From JBBIQS01 sp037442205 (lineage in GTDB: Bacteria > Myxococcota > Myxococcia > Myxococcales > UBA5297): 64,000 bases of DNA. Below the pieces are notes generated by a model, which saw only the letters and a list, made by a program, of their open reading frames with translations, was not told where the DNA came from and made no database searches. This document shows positions 1 to 7,677 of this stretch, one piece after another. The translations under genes were made by a program, and so were the position numbers. How positions within the stretch are numbered: position 1 is the stretch's first letter; the number at the start of each line of letters is the position of its first letter. Location of the stretch: NCBI GenBank assembly GCA_037442205.1, contig JBBIQS010000015.1:1-64000 (forward strand), in the 5' to 3' direction.

Positions 1-2
1 AA

Positions 3-542
3 GCGCTTGCTCGACGTTCATGGCCACCTCGAAAGTGGCCCCTGATCATCTACACCTGCGAATCCCGCACAAGAGGTCTCGAAAACTTCAGCAATCTCGA
101 TCGTTTGCGGCTAAGTGACCGGCATTGGGCCAAGCCGGCCAAGGCCGAGACGACCGCGTCGCCGGTCGTGGCGTCGGTGATTCCTCCTCCGCCGCCGCCC
201 CCGCCGCCCGAGGTCGGGCCGGCCAGGCCGGGATTCTCGTTGAGCGTCAAGACGCCCGACGGCAGCCGCACCCTCCCCTTCGAGCGCGAGTCGGGAAGGC
301 TGCCGATCTACGTGTCCAAGACCCAGACCATCTTCGCCAGCTACCAGATCGAGGGCGGCAACCTCTCCGTGGTGCTGGGAGCCGATCCCTGGCTGCGCTA
401 CAAGGCGCCGGACTGGCCGGGGGTGGTCTCGACCAAGCAGAGCCAGCCGCTGCCGCTCAAGCCGAGCGAGCCGCTGATCCTCGACCTGACCTTGAAGGAT
501 CTGAGCGAGCTGCGGGTGACGCTCAAGCTGCTGCGCGACTGA
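3..542 (+). CDS. Partial hypothetical protein with polyproline linker
   Basis: The gene is cut by the left window edge: its frame is open from base 3 to the TGA at 540-542, giving 179 visible residues. It has a run of nine prolines (about 184-210) and then about 110 residues of beta-rich, charged sequence ending VTLKLLRD. No family was recognised. The first 110 bases use many A/T-ending codons (aca, aga, ggt, cta), unlike the strongly G/C-ending remainder, so the real start may lie inside the visible part, for example TTG at 105. The polyproline tract suggests a hinge between an unseen or short N-terminal region and a C-terminal domain. It converges on the PP2C gene 42 bases downstream. Confidence 0.5.
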   Translation, partial: ALARRSWPPRKWPLIIYTCESRTRGLENFSNLDRLRLSDRHWAKPAKAETTASPVVASVIPPPPPPPPPEVGPARPGFSLSVKTPDGSRTLPFERESGRLPIYVSKTQTIFASYQIEGGNLSVVLGADPWLRYKAPDWPGVVSTKQSQPLPLKPSEPLILDLTLKDLSELRVTLKLLRD

Positions 543-584
543 GCGCGACAGCGAGCGGGATGCGAAAATCGCCAGGAAGAAACG

Positions 585-1355
585 TCAGTTGGCGTGGAAG
601 CGGACCAGCACGCAGGTGACGTTGTCGTTGCCGCCGGCGGCGTTGGCGGCGTCGATCAGCGCCTCGCAGGCCGTGGTGAGGTCGGAGTTGGCCGCGAGGA
701 TCTCGGCCATCTTCGGATCCGGGACCATGCCCGACAGGCCGTCAGAGCAGATCAGGAAGATGTCGTTCTCGCCGGGCTCGATGCGGCTGACGTCGACCTG
801 CACCGTGTCCTTCATCCCCAGGGCGCGCACGATGACGTTCTTGTGCGGGAAGTTCTCGATCTCCTCGGGGGTGAGCTTCTTGGCCTTGATGTAGTCGTTG
901 AGCAGCGAGTGGTCCTCGGTGACCTGGACCAGCTTCTTCTCGGCGCCCAGCCAGCGGTAGCCGCGGCTGTCGCCGACGTGCCCGACCAGCGCGGCGTTGT
1001 TGACGAAGTAGAGGCCGACGAAGGTGGTGCCCATCCCGCGGTACTTGGCCTCGGCCTGGCTGGACTCGTAGATGCGCGAGTTGGCCAGCTTGACCGCGGT
1101 CGCCAGCCGGTTCTCGTCGTAGGAGCGGGACTTGTCCATCTTGAAGGGCCAGGTGGCGTCCTGGTCCTTGGTCGTCAGCTTGAAGAAGTCCGCGACCTCG
1201 GTGACCGCGATCTTGCTGGCGATCTCGCCCGAGGAATGGCCGCCCATGCCGTCGGCGACGCAGAACACATTCTCCTCCGGCAAGAGCAGGAGATTGTCCT
1301 CGTTGTGGTTGCGCTTCATGCCGACGTGGGATTTGCCGGCCACTTCCAGACGCAT
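585..1355 (-). CDS. PP2C-family Ser/Thr protein phosphatase
   Basis: 256 residues, the usual size of a bacterial single-domain PP2C (Stp/PrpC type), which removes phosphate from Ser/Thr using two metal ions. Visible motifs are RNHNEDN (15-21), VADGMGGH (33-40, metal-binding Asp and Gly), VGHVGDSRGY near residue 125, a C-terminal DGLSGMVPD block and the final metal Asp in GGNDNVTCVLV. No signal peptide or membrane segment, so cytoplasmic. The start MRLEVAGKSHVG fits the family N-terminus. It probably opposes Hanks-type kinases such as the one at 47999-50866. It has no close co-directional partner. Confidence 0.93.
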   Translation of the reverse strand: MRLEVAGKSHVGMKRNHNEDNLLLLPEENVFCVADGMGGHSSGEIASKIAVTEVADFFKLTTKDQDATWPFKMDKSRSYDENRLATAVKLANSRIYESSQAEAKYRGMGTTFVGLYFVNNAALVGHVGDSRGYRWLGAEKKLVQVTEDHSLLNDYIKAKKLTPEEIENFPHKNVIVRALGMKDTVQVDVSRIEPGENDIFLICSDGLSGMVPDPKMAEILAANSDLTTACEALIDAANAAGGNDNVTCVLVRFHAN

Positions 1356-1704
1356 CGAAGCCCCCGCGCGATCCTGCCTGGAGGGAGAGGTGGTCTGACG
1401 CTTCTACCAAGGCCCGAAAATGGGGTCAACCCGGGCAACTGGCCTCGCCCCTGTCGCCGCCGCCTCCTCCAGCAGTCGGGACGCGGTCGAGTGGTCGATT
1501 CCCCGCCCGCTCGGCTGGCGGGCGGGAACCCGGCGCAGCGTTCCGGGGCGAAGCGCCCGAAAACACCTGGCAATCAACGCGATCGACAAGTCATCCCCCT
1601 GCTCCCGAGGGCGCGAGCCCGAGGGAGAGGGGGACCGGAGAGGGTGAGGGCAGAAAGACGAGCAACAACGCCGACTTGGGCGCCAGGCGTCGCAGGCGAC
1701 CCGG
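1356..1704. other. Intergenic region, 349 bp, no gene recognised
   Basis: No reading frame here has coding-like composition. The only structure noticed is an imperfect palindrome around 1599-1626 (CTCCCGAGGGCGCGAGCCC, then GAGGGAG), followed by a purine-rich run, which resembles a REP-type intergenic repeat. It is upstream of the phosphatase gene (reading left) and downstream of the TolB-like gene. Confidence 0.4.
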
Positions 1705-2610
1705 CTAGCGATTCCCGCCGTAGGAGCACTGGGCCACGTCGCCGGCCTTGAGCGCATAGCTGTCGGGGGCGCCAGCGGTGACGACGTTCTCGTAGAGAGA
1801 CTCGGTGCCGCCGTAGTCGGAGCTGAACCCGATGCGATCGGCGGTGACCCAGGTCGGCGAGCGGTCGTTGCCGCCGGTGGCCGACAGCTGTCGGGCGCTG
1901 CTGGCGCCGAGCTGCAGGGTGACCACGTAGACGTTGAACTTGGCGCCGGTCTTGAGCTCGAAGGCGACCTTGAGTCCGTCGGGGCTGGCGGAGACGCGAT
2001 CGCCGAGGGTGCCGTTCAGGCCCGACACCAGGCTGGAGCGCACCCCGCTCGACAGCTCGACCTGGGCGATCTCGGTGTGGTTGACGGCGTCGCTGCCGGT
2101 GAGAACCACCACTGAGCCGTCGGGAAGGAAGCTGGGCGAGGCATCCTTGCTGGAGCTGGGAACGGCGGCGTCGCCGGTGCCGTCGGGTTTGACGGTGCGG
2201 AGAGTCGAGGTCCCGCCCTCGCTGGCCACGTAGACGATCAGGCTGCCGTCGCGGTTGACCGCCGGCTGGACCAGGCGGCGGCCGGCGATGCCCGGGACCA
2301 GCTCGGCGTCGCCCAGGCCGCCGGTGGAGATCTTGCGCAGGCTGGCGATGCCGGTCAGCGCGTCGGTGTGGACGTAGGCCACCGTCTTGCCGTCGCCGGA
2401 GACCGCCGGATCGCTGTTGCCGCCGCTGCTGGTCAGCTTCTTGGCGGTGGCGTAGTCCGACTTGTCGATCACCGCGATGTCCCGGTCGCGCACGAAGACG
2501 TAGCCCTCGGTGAACTTGACGTTGGCGCCCAGGTCGCCGCCGCCGGAGTCGAACTGGCAGGCAAAGAGCGAGGCGAGCAGGAGCGCGCCGAAGATCCGAG
2601 TGGGCTTCAT
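1705..2610 (-). CDS. Lipoprotein with TolB-like beta-propeller
   Basis: 301 residues. The N-terminus MKPTRIFGALLLASLFAC is a lipoprotein signal with the lipidated Cys at 18. A Gly/Ser-rich tether follows, then repeated blades of the WD40-like/TolB type, e.g. SDPAVSGDGKTVAYV, QPAVNRDGSLIVYVASEGG, PSFLPDGSVVVLTG and RVSASPDGLKVAFEL, each with the D-G-x-x-V/I-x-[YF] signature. Predicted to sit on the periplasmic or outer face of the envelope. TolB-like propellers usually bind proteins; no partner is evident. A good promoter lies at 2649-2678. Confidence 0.85.
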   Translation of the reverse strand: MKPTRIFGALLLASLFACQFDSGGGDLGANVKFTEGYVFVRDRDIAVIDKSDYATAKKLTSSGGNSDPAVSGDGKTVAYVHTDALTGIASLRKISTGGLGDAELVPGIAGRRLVQPAVNRDGSLIVYVASEGGTSTLRTVKPDGTGDAAVPSSSKDASPSFLPDGSVVVLTGSDAVNHTEIAQVELSSGVRSSLVSGLNGTLGDRVSASPDGLKVAFELKTGAKFNVYVVTLQLGASSARQLSATGGNDRSPTWVTADRIGFSSDYGGTESLYENVVTAGAPDSYALKAGDVAQCSYGGNR

Positions 2611-2648
2611 CTGGGGATTCTCCGAGAAAGTCCGGCCGTGTGGCGGCC

Positions 2649-2678
2649 ACTGTAGGGCCGGCGAAAAAGAGGCGTCAA
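2649..2678 (-). promoter_or_regulatory. Candidate sigma-70 promoter for the TolB-like lipoprotein
   Basis: On the minus strand TTGACG (2678-2673), an 18-base spacer and TACAGT (2654-2649). The predicted transcript start near 2642 leaves about 32 bases before the ATG at 2610. Confidence 0.55.
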
Positions 2679-2775
2679 CAATCCGCCCCGCAGCCTGGCG
2701 GCCATTGCCTGACGGACCTGGGACAGGGAAATTCGCGCCCGGAATCCGCCCGCGGAACGGCCGACTGGACCGCCT

Positions 2776-3738
2776 TCAGATGATGCGCTTCTTGGAGAAG
2801 CCGGCCTTCTGGGCGACGGCCAGCTGCACCGCGTGGCGGATGATGGTCCCGGCCACGTCGAGCTTGGTGGCGCCCTCGATCCCCTCGAAGCCGGGGCTGG
2901 AGTTGACCTCCATCACCTTGGGGCCGTCCTTGGACTCGAGCAGGTCGACGCCGGCGACCTCCAGGCCGATGGTCTTGGCCGCCGCCACCGCGGTCCGGGC
3001 GTAGTCCGCCGGCAGCTCGATCGGCGTGCCCTCTCCGCCGCGGTGGATGTTGGAGCGGAACTCGCCGGCCTTGGCCTGCCGCCGCATCCCGGCCACCACC
3101 TTCTCGCCGACCACGAAGGCCCGCACGTCGCGGCCCTCGGATTCCTGAATGAATTCCTGCAGCAGGATGTCCTGGCCCAGGTCCCAGAAGGTGTTGAGCA
3201 GGGTCTCCAGCTCGTCCAGGGTATGGGCGATCATCACCCCGATGCCCTGCGTCCCCTGCACCAGCTTGACGATGGCCGGCAGCCCGCCGACCAGCTCGAC
3301 GAGCTTGGGGACGTTGGCCCGCTGGTGGGCCATCACGGTCTTGGGGATGTCGATGCCGAAGCGGGCCAGGATCTGCAGGCAGCGCAGCTTGTCGCGGCTG
3401 CGGGCGATGGGCACCGAGTTGTTGAGCACCGGCACGCCCATCATGTCGAACTGGTTGACCACCGCCAGGCCGTAGTTGGTGATCGAGGCCCCGATGCGCG
3501 GGATGACCACGTCCGGCTTGGGGAGCGTCTCGGTGCCGTAGAGGATGGTGGGGTGGTCGCGCTCGACGGCGAGGTTCAGCCGCAGGGTGTCGGCGACCAC
3601 CGGCCTGTGCCCCTGCTCCTTGGCGGCCTGCACCAGCCGGCGGGTGGAGTAGAGCGACTTCTTGCGCGACAGAATCAGGATCACCTGCGGCGGCTGCTCG
3701 CGCTTGCGCGCCGGAACGCTTTTCTTGGGAGCGGGCAT
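2776..3738 (-). CDS. rimK: RimK-type ATP-grasp ligase
   Basis: 320 residues from the ATG at 3738; an in-frame start at 3759 would add only MLQCRAP. The family includes RimK, which adds glutamates to the C-terminus of ribosomal protein S6, and related ATP-dependent carboxylate-amine ligases. Visible are the RimK pre-ATP-grasp region (VIPRIGASITNYG), the ATP-binding strand KLVQGTQGIGVMIA, LLQEFIQESEGRDVRAFVVG and the metal-binding signature EVNSSPGFEGIEGA, close to the E. coli RimK signature. A basic N-terminal tail (PAPKKSVPARKREQ) precedes the domain. Substrate not shown here. A promoter overlaps the start (3750-3778), so the leader would be very short. Confidence 0.88.
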   Translation of the reverse strand: MPAPKKSVPARKREQPPQVILILSRKKSLYSTRRLVQAAKEQGHRPVVADTLRLNLAVERDHPTILYGTETLPKPDVVIPRIGASITNYGLAVVNQFDMMGVPVLNNSVPIARSRDKLRCLQILARFGIDIPKTVMAHQRANVPKLVELVGGLPAIVKLVQGTQGIGVMIAHTLDELETLLNTFWDLGQDILLQEFIQESEGRDVRAFVVGEKVVAGMRRQAKAGEFRSNIHRGGEGTPIELPADYARTAVAAAKTIGLEVAGVDLLESKDGPKVMEVNSSPGFEGIEGATKLDVAGTIIRHAVQLAVAQKAGFSKKRII

Positions 3739-3749
3739 GGGCGCGCGGC

Positions 3750-3778
3750 ACTGTAGCAACCGCCCGGGGCGGCCTCAA
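3750..3778 (-). promoter_or_regulatory. Candidate sigma-70 promoter for rimK, nearly leaderless
   Basis: On the minus strand TTGAGG (3778-3773), a 17-base spacer and TACAGT (3755-3750). The expected transcript start near 3743 is only about five bases from the ATG at 3738, and there is no room for a Shine-Dalgarno sequence. Confidence 0.5.
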
Positions 3779-3921
3779 CGAATCGGCCGGCCTCCCGCTG
3801 CCGAGCGTTCAGAGCCGCCGTCGTCCCTCGGGAATTCAGCGAACGCCAAAGCCAACGACGACGCAGGGAGAGCACGGCGCTATCGGGTTCGCGAGCCCTC
3901 AGCGCCAGCCGACCGCTCGTC

Positions 3922-5010
3922 TCATCCCGCCCGAAGCCGCATCCAGGCGGGGGCCAGAATCCCCACGCTCGCGACAAGGAGGATCAGCGACCCCGCTGCC
4001 AGCCGCCGGTAGCGCTGCAGCTCCCGCAGGCGAATGCGCAGCTCGCTCGCGAGAGCCCCCGCCTGCGCCTCCTCCCGCCCGGCGACGGGGACGAGGTTCA
4101 CGCCGGTGAGGTTCTCGCACCTGCAGTAGGCACAGAGCACCACGAGGCGATCGCTCGGTGATTCCGGCAGCGGCGCGCCGCATTCACGGCACCTGCACGG
4201 CGCACCGGGGACGATCGACGGCACGGCGGCAAAACGCGAGGCGATGATTCGGACCGCTGCGCGCCCGCCGACGAACGCCCGCACGAGCCAGGACAATCCC
4301 CAGGTGAACGACGTCGCTCCCGCAAAGAGTGCGACCCCGTGGGTCCAGTCGAAGAGGCGGCGGGTCTGGAAGAACTCGTCGAAGACGATACTGGCGAGCG
4401 GCCATCCGGAGATCAGGGGCGGCAGCGCAAGCAGCACCAGCGCATTGGTGGCCGTCGCGCCGGGCTGGCGGAGCAGGCGGCGCAGGAGCCTCTCCGATTC
4501 GGCACGCGAAGCATCCAATGACTCGAGCGCGCGCAACTGCTCGTGGGCCGAAGCCGGGATGGCAACCTCCTGGCCGCAGTAGCGACAAAGGACGCGCGCG
4601 GCTTCGCTCGGCGCCGCGGGGCCGCCGCAGTTTCGGCAGTGGATGACGCCGTCGGGGTCACGCTCGTGTCGCGGAGCATGTTTCCCCGCCGCCTGGGCGT
4701 GAAGCTCGCGCAAGGTACCCGCGACGGCCTCGAGCGAACGCGTCTCCTCGGACTGGGTGCTCTGGGCGGCGATGCCATCCGCAATCCAGAGATTGGCGAC
4801 GGCTTCGCCCCCGTCGTCGACTCCCGGCTGCACCCTGCCTTCCCCTGCATCATCCTCGCCCCATAGCTTCCGAACCCGATGCTTCGGACCGGCATGAATC
4901 GACCATCCGAGCGGACCGAGGAGCAGATCGCTCGCACGCAGGGTCCACCAGCGTCCGAGCGCGCCGAAGACCGCGAAGATCCAGAAGGCCCCGAGAATCC
5001 CGATCGGCAC
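3922..5010 (-). CDS. Zinc-ribbon membrane protein, probable C-terminal part of a frameshifted gene
   Basis: As an independent ORF this gives 362 residues from ATG 5010. It has two four-Cys zinc ribbons (CRNCGG...CRYCGQ and CRECGA...CAYCRC), several hydrophobic segments (first about 30 residues, two in the middle, one at the C-terminus ILLVASVGILAPAW) and a helical Glu/Arg-rich stretch before the last segment. The frame stays open upstream to about 5133 and reads hydrophobic, sensible protein (LRAFSLPIGGLQVLAFGPLF at about 5100-5040), which joins naturally onto the preceding ORF at 5758. The two ORFs are therefore best read as one gene of about 611 residues broken by a one-base shift near 5095-5115. 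Function unknown. Confidence 0.6.
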   Translation of the reverse strand: MPIGILGAFWIFAVFGALGRWWTLRASDLLLGPLGWSIHAGPKHRVRKLWGEDDAGEGRVQPGVDDGGEAVANLWIADGIAAQSTQSEETRSLEAVAGTLRELHAQAAGKHAPRHERDPDGVIHCRNCGGPAAPSEAARVLCRYCGQEVAIPASAHEQLRALESLDASRAESERLLRRLLRQPGATATNALVLLALPPLISGWPLASIVFDEFFQTRRLFDWTHGVALFAGATSFTWGLSWLVRAFVGGRAAVRIIASRFAAVPSIVPGAPCRCRECGAPLPESPSDRLVVLCAYCRCENLTGVNLVPVAGREEAQAGALASELRIRLRELQRYRRLAAGSLILLVASVGILAPAWMRLRAG

Positions 5011-5758
5011 GGTCGTCCACTCCGGAAGCCTGGTGGCTAAAAAGAGCGGGCCGAACGCGAGGACTTGAAGCCCACCGATCGGCAGGCTGAAGGCTCGCAG
5101 CGCGGACGCCGGTGGAGAGCGGCATCCGGAAGGCTACCTGTTCGAGCGGCCCGGGGCGGGCGCGACGGGCGAGCCATGCGTCGCGCATCGGCAGGACTCC
5201 GACGACAAGGAGCAACGCGCCGAGGAGCACGAACGGTGGACACAGCCAAAGCCCGATACGACTGTCGTCGGGCCCCGACGAAGTCCAGAGCATCGCGACC
5301 TGTGGCGTCGGCCAGCGGTTCCAGTCGAGCCCGTCCCAGGCGAGCCCGACGATTCGACCGGGCGAGTTTGCGCCGAGCACGCCGATGCGCGGGAAATCGC
5401 GCCAATCGGAGCAAGGTTCGTGCGGCTCGCCTTCAAAGCTGGTGAGGACGCGGGGCCCGCCGTTCGCGTTGGTGAGAAACATGTAGCGAGCCGACCCGCT
5501 TCCGTCGCTTCGCGCAGGATAGCGGCAGTCGACGATGGCATCGGTGAGCGTGATCCAGCTGCCGCGCGAGGGCGCAGAGACCGCGGCTGCCTCCGCGACC
5601 GTCATCGGACGCGGCGATTCGGGAAAGGCGCGCAGGTCGAGGATGGAATCCACGAAGAGCGCTGCGAACCCGAGCGTCAATCCGAGGCCGCAGACGAGGG
5701 CCAGCAGGCTTCCGGCAGTGCTGCCCGATGAAGACGATCGTGGAGCGCCCTGCGCCAT
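4850..5758 (-). CDS. Membrane protein, probable N-terminal part of the same frameshifted gene
   Basis: 302 residues as called, but only about the first 215 look real. It has an N-terminal membrane segment (LLALVCGLGLTLGFAALFVD), an extracytoplasmic region of about 130 residues (WITLTDAIVDCRYPARSDG, then Trp-rich sequence) and a second membrane segment (PPFVLLGALLLVVGVLPM). After GVRA near 5105 the sequence turns into an Arg/Ser/Asp-rich tail of about 85 residues with no hydrophobic character, typical of an out-of-frame read. The natural continuation is in the frame of 3922-5010. No family recognised. Base composition around this gene is slightly less GC-extreme than its neighbours. Confidence 0.55.
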   Translation of the reverse strand: MAQGAPRSSSSGSTAGSLLALVCGLGLTLGFAALFVDSILDLRAFPESPRPMTVAEAAAVSAPSRGSWITLTDAIVDCRYPARSDGSGSARYMFLTNANGGPRVLTSFEGEPHEPCSDWRDFPRIGVLGANSPGRIVGLAWDGLDWNRWPTPQVAMLWTSSGPDDSRIGLWLCPPFVLLGALLLVVGVLPMRDAWLARRARPGPLEQVAFRMPLSTGVRAASLQPADRWASSPRVRPALFSHQASGVDDRADRDSRGLLDLRGLRRARTLVDPACERSAPRSARMVDSCRSEASGSEAMGRG

Positions 5759-6082
5759 GGCCGAAGGCTATAGCACCTGTCGGAAGCGCCCAGGAAATTC
5801 GAGCGACAATGGGGACGCGAGCAGGGGCGGCGGGCGCGCGGCGCCAGCGAACAGCCATTCCGGCGAGCGCAGAACGCCCCGACTCGCGCCGCCGCCGCTG
5901 CGTCAGCGGTTGACCTCGAGGCCGAAGGCCCTGTCCATCAACAGCGCCAGCGAATATCGCGGGACACCGCGATCGCCGGCCGAGCCCGCGCCAAGAAGGC
6001 GGCCGTCATTCCTCGGGATTTCGGCCCGCTCGAGCCCGGCCCCGCGCCCGACGGGCGACCGCGCTATGATTCGCTCCTCGCC
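5759..6082. other. Intergenic region, 324 bp, between divergent genes
   Basis: This separates the minus-strand membrane protein from the plus-strand sigma-54 activator, so both promoters should lie here. A TATGAT at 6065-6070, twelve bases before the ATG at 6083, is a possible -10 box, but no good -35 pairs with it. On the minus strand a short stretch ending at 5903 reads SLALLMDRAFGLEVNR then stop, with coding-like codons but no start, possibly a gene relic. Confidence 0.4.
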
Positions 6083-7522
6083 ATGCCGGTCATCCCGCCC
6101 AAGCACCCCGACGAAATCCTCACCAGCCCCGGCCAGCTGCTGGGCGACAGCCCGGCCGCCGAAGTCAGTAACCACCGCACGCTGCTGGTGGAGACGACCA
6201 CCACCCTCAGGGTGCGCCGCTGCCGGCTGGCGGTGACCAGCGGACCGTCGGCGGGCAAGGAGATCGTCAGCGAGAAGGAGCGGATCCGGGTCGGCACCCA
6301 TAGCACCAACGACCTGGCGCTCGAGGACCGCACCGTCTCCCGCCATCACTGCGAGCTCTCCTACACCGACAAGGGCTACCTGCTCACCGACCTTGACTCG
6401 ACCAACGGCACCCTGCTCGACGGCAAGCGCATCGTGCGCGCCTACCTGCAGCCGGGCTCGACGATCAAGGTCGGCCAGTCCTCGCTCACCTTCTCGCCGA
6501 TCGACGAGGAGATCGTGGTCGAGCCGGACAGCGACGGCGTCTTCTGCGGCATGGTCGGCCGGTCGATGGAGATGCGGCAGATCTTCGGCTTGATCAAGAA
6601 GATCGCCCCCATGGACGTGTCGGTGATCATCCAGGGCGAGACCGGCACCGGCAAGGAGATGGCGGCCAAGGCGATTCACGAGTGCTCGGCGCGGCGCAAG
6701 GGGCCGTTCGAGGTGCTCGACTGCGGGGCCATCCCGCCGGACCTGGTGGAGTCGGAGCTGTTCGGGCACGAGAAAGGGGCCTTCACCGGAGCGATCTCCT
6801 CGCGCCCGGGAATCTTCGAGCGCGCCCACGGAGGGACGATCTTCCTCGACGAGATCGGCGAGCTGCGGGTGGACCTGCAGCCCAAGCTGCTGCGAGTCCT
6901 GGAGAACCGCGAGCTGCGCCGAGTGGGCGGCAACGACGTGATCGAGGTCGACGTGCGGGTGATCGCCGCCACGCACCGCGACCTGATGCGGCAGATCGAG
7001 GAGGAGCAGTTCCGCGAGGACCTCTACTTCCGGCTGTCGGTGATCAACATCCAGCTACCGGCGCTGCGCCAGCGCAAGGCCGACCTGCCGCACCTGATCA
7101 AGGCGCTGCTGGCCGAGCCCGAGGTGGTCCGCAAGCACGGGGCCAAGCGGCTCTCGAGCGAGGCGATGGCGCTGATGTCGGCCTACTCCTGGCCGGGCAA
7201 CGTGCGCGAGCTGGTCAACGTGCTCAGCCACCTGCTCACCTTCTGCGACGGCGAGCTGGTCGAGCCCAACCACCTGCCGGCGCGGCTTTTGGGCAAGGAG
7301 AAGTCCGGGCCGCCGCTGCCGTTCAACGAGCACCTGCCGTTCAAGGCCGCCAAGGAGGCGCTGCTCGACGCCTTCGAGCGCGAGTACATCGGCTCGCTGC
7401 TCAAGCGCTGCCAGGGGAACATCAGCCAGGCCGCCCGCGAGTCGGGGATGCACCGCAAGTCGATCGAGCGGCTGGCCAAGAAGTACGGGTTCGACGCCCG
7501 GGCCATCAAGGCGGAGGGGTGA
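6083..7522 (+). CDS. FHA-domain sigma-54-dependent transcriptional activator (AAA+, Fis HTH)
   Basis: 479 residues. An FHA domain lies at about 45-140 (RVGTHSTNDLALEDRTVSRHH and STNGT, the phosphothreonine-binding residues). The AAA+ domain at about 155-385 has Walker A GETGTGKE (185-192), the sigma-54-contacting loop GAFTGA (232-237), Walker B GGTIFLDEIGE (250-260) and WPGNVREL. A Fis-type helix-turn-helix ends the protein (NISQAARESGMHRKSIERLAKKYG). No receiver domain: in this myxobacterial class, phosphoproteins from Ser/Thr kinases are thought to be the input through the FHA domain. It could act on the sigma-54-like promoters at 24.3-26.8 kb; that link is inference. Confidence 0.95.
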   Translation: MPVIPPKHPDEILTSPGQLLGDSPAAEVSNHRTLLVETTTTLRVRRCRLAVTSGPSAGKEIVSEKERIRVGTHSTNDLALEDRTVSRHHCELSYTDKGYLLTDLDSTNGTLLDGKRIVRAYLQPGSTIKVGQSSLTFSPIDEEIVVEPDSDGVFCGMVGRSMEMRQIFGLIKKIAPMDVSVIIQGETGTGKEMAAKAIHECSARRKGPFEVLDCGAIPPDLVESELFGHEKGAFTGAISSRPGIFERAHGGTIFLDEIGELRVDLQPKLLRVLENRELRRVGGNDVIEVDVRVIAATHRDLMRQIEEEQFREDLYFRLSVINIQLPALRQRKADLPHLIKALLAEPEVVRKHGAKRLSSEAMALMSAYSWPGNVRELVNVLSHLLTFCDGELVEPNHLPARLLGKEKSGPPLPFNEHLPFKAAKEALLDAFEREYIGSLLKRCQGNISQAARESGMHRKSIERLAKKYGFDARAIKAEG

Positions 7523-7660
7523 AGTCGAACTTCGTGAGTTTCAGCCTGTACCGGACGCTTCCTCGAAAACCGGCAGACTGTTCGCTGACGGACGACCGCT
7601 CCGAAAGTAGTTGATTCCTACTGGGTCGATTCGGTCGACGGCAACTAGGGTGGCCGCCCC

Positions 7661-7671
7661 AAAGGAGGGTG
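7661..7671 (+). promoter_or_regulatory. Strong ribosome binding site for the methyltransferase
   Basis: AAAGGAGGGTG lies about nine bases before the ATG at 7678, close to the full anti-Shine-Dalgarno complement and stronger than most sites in the window. It fixes the start codon. Confidence 0.7.
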
Positions 7672-7677
7672 TAACCC

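Noticed and set aside
1..45. C-terminus of a second gene (KRLLDVHGHLESGP, stop) in frame 1 at the window edge
   Set aside because: Only 14 codons are visible, too few to support a gene.
1480..1520. tRNA-like GGTCGATTCC segment
   Set aside because: No acceptor or anticodon stem could be formed around it.
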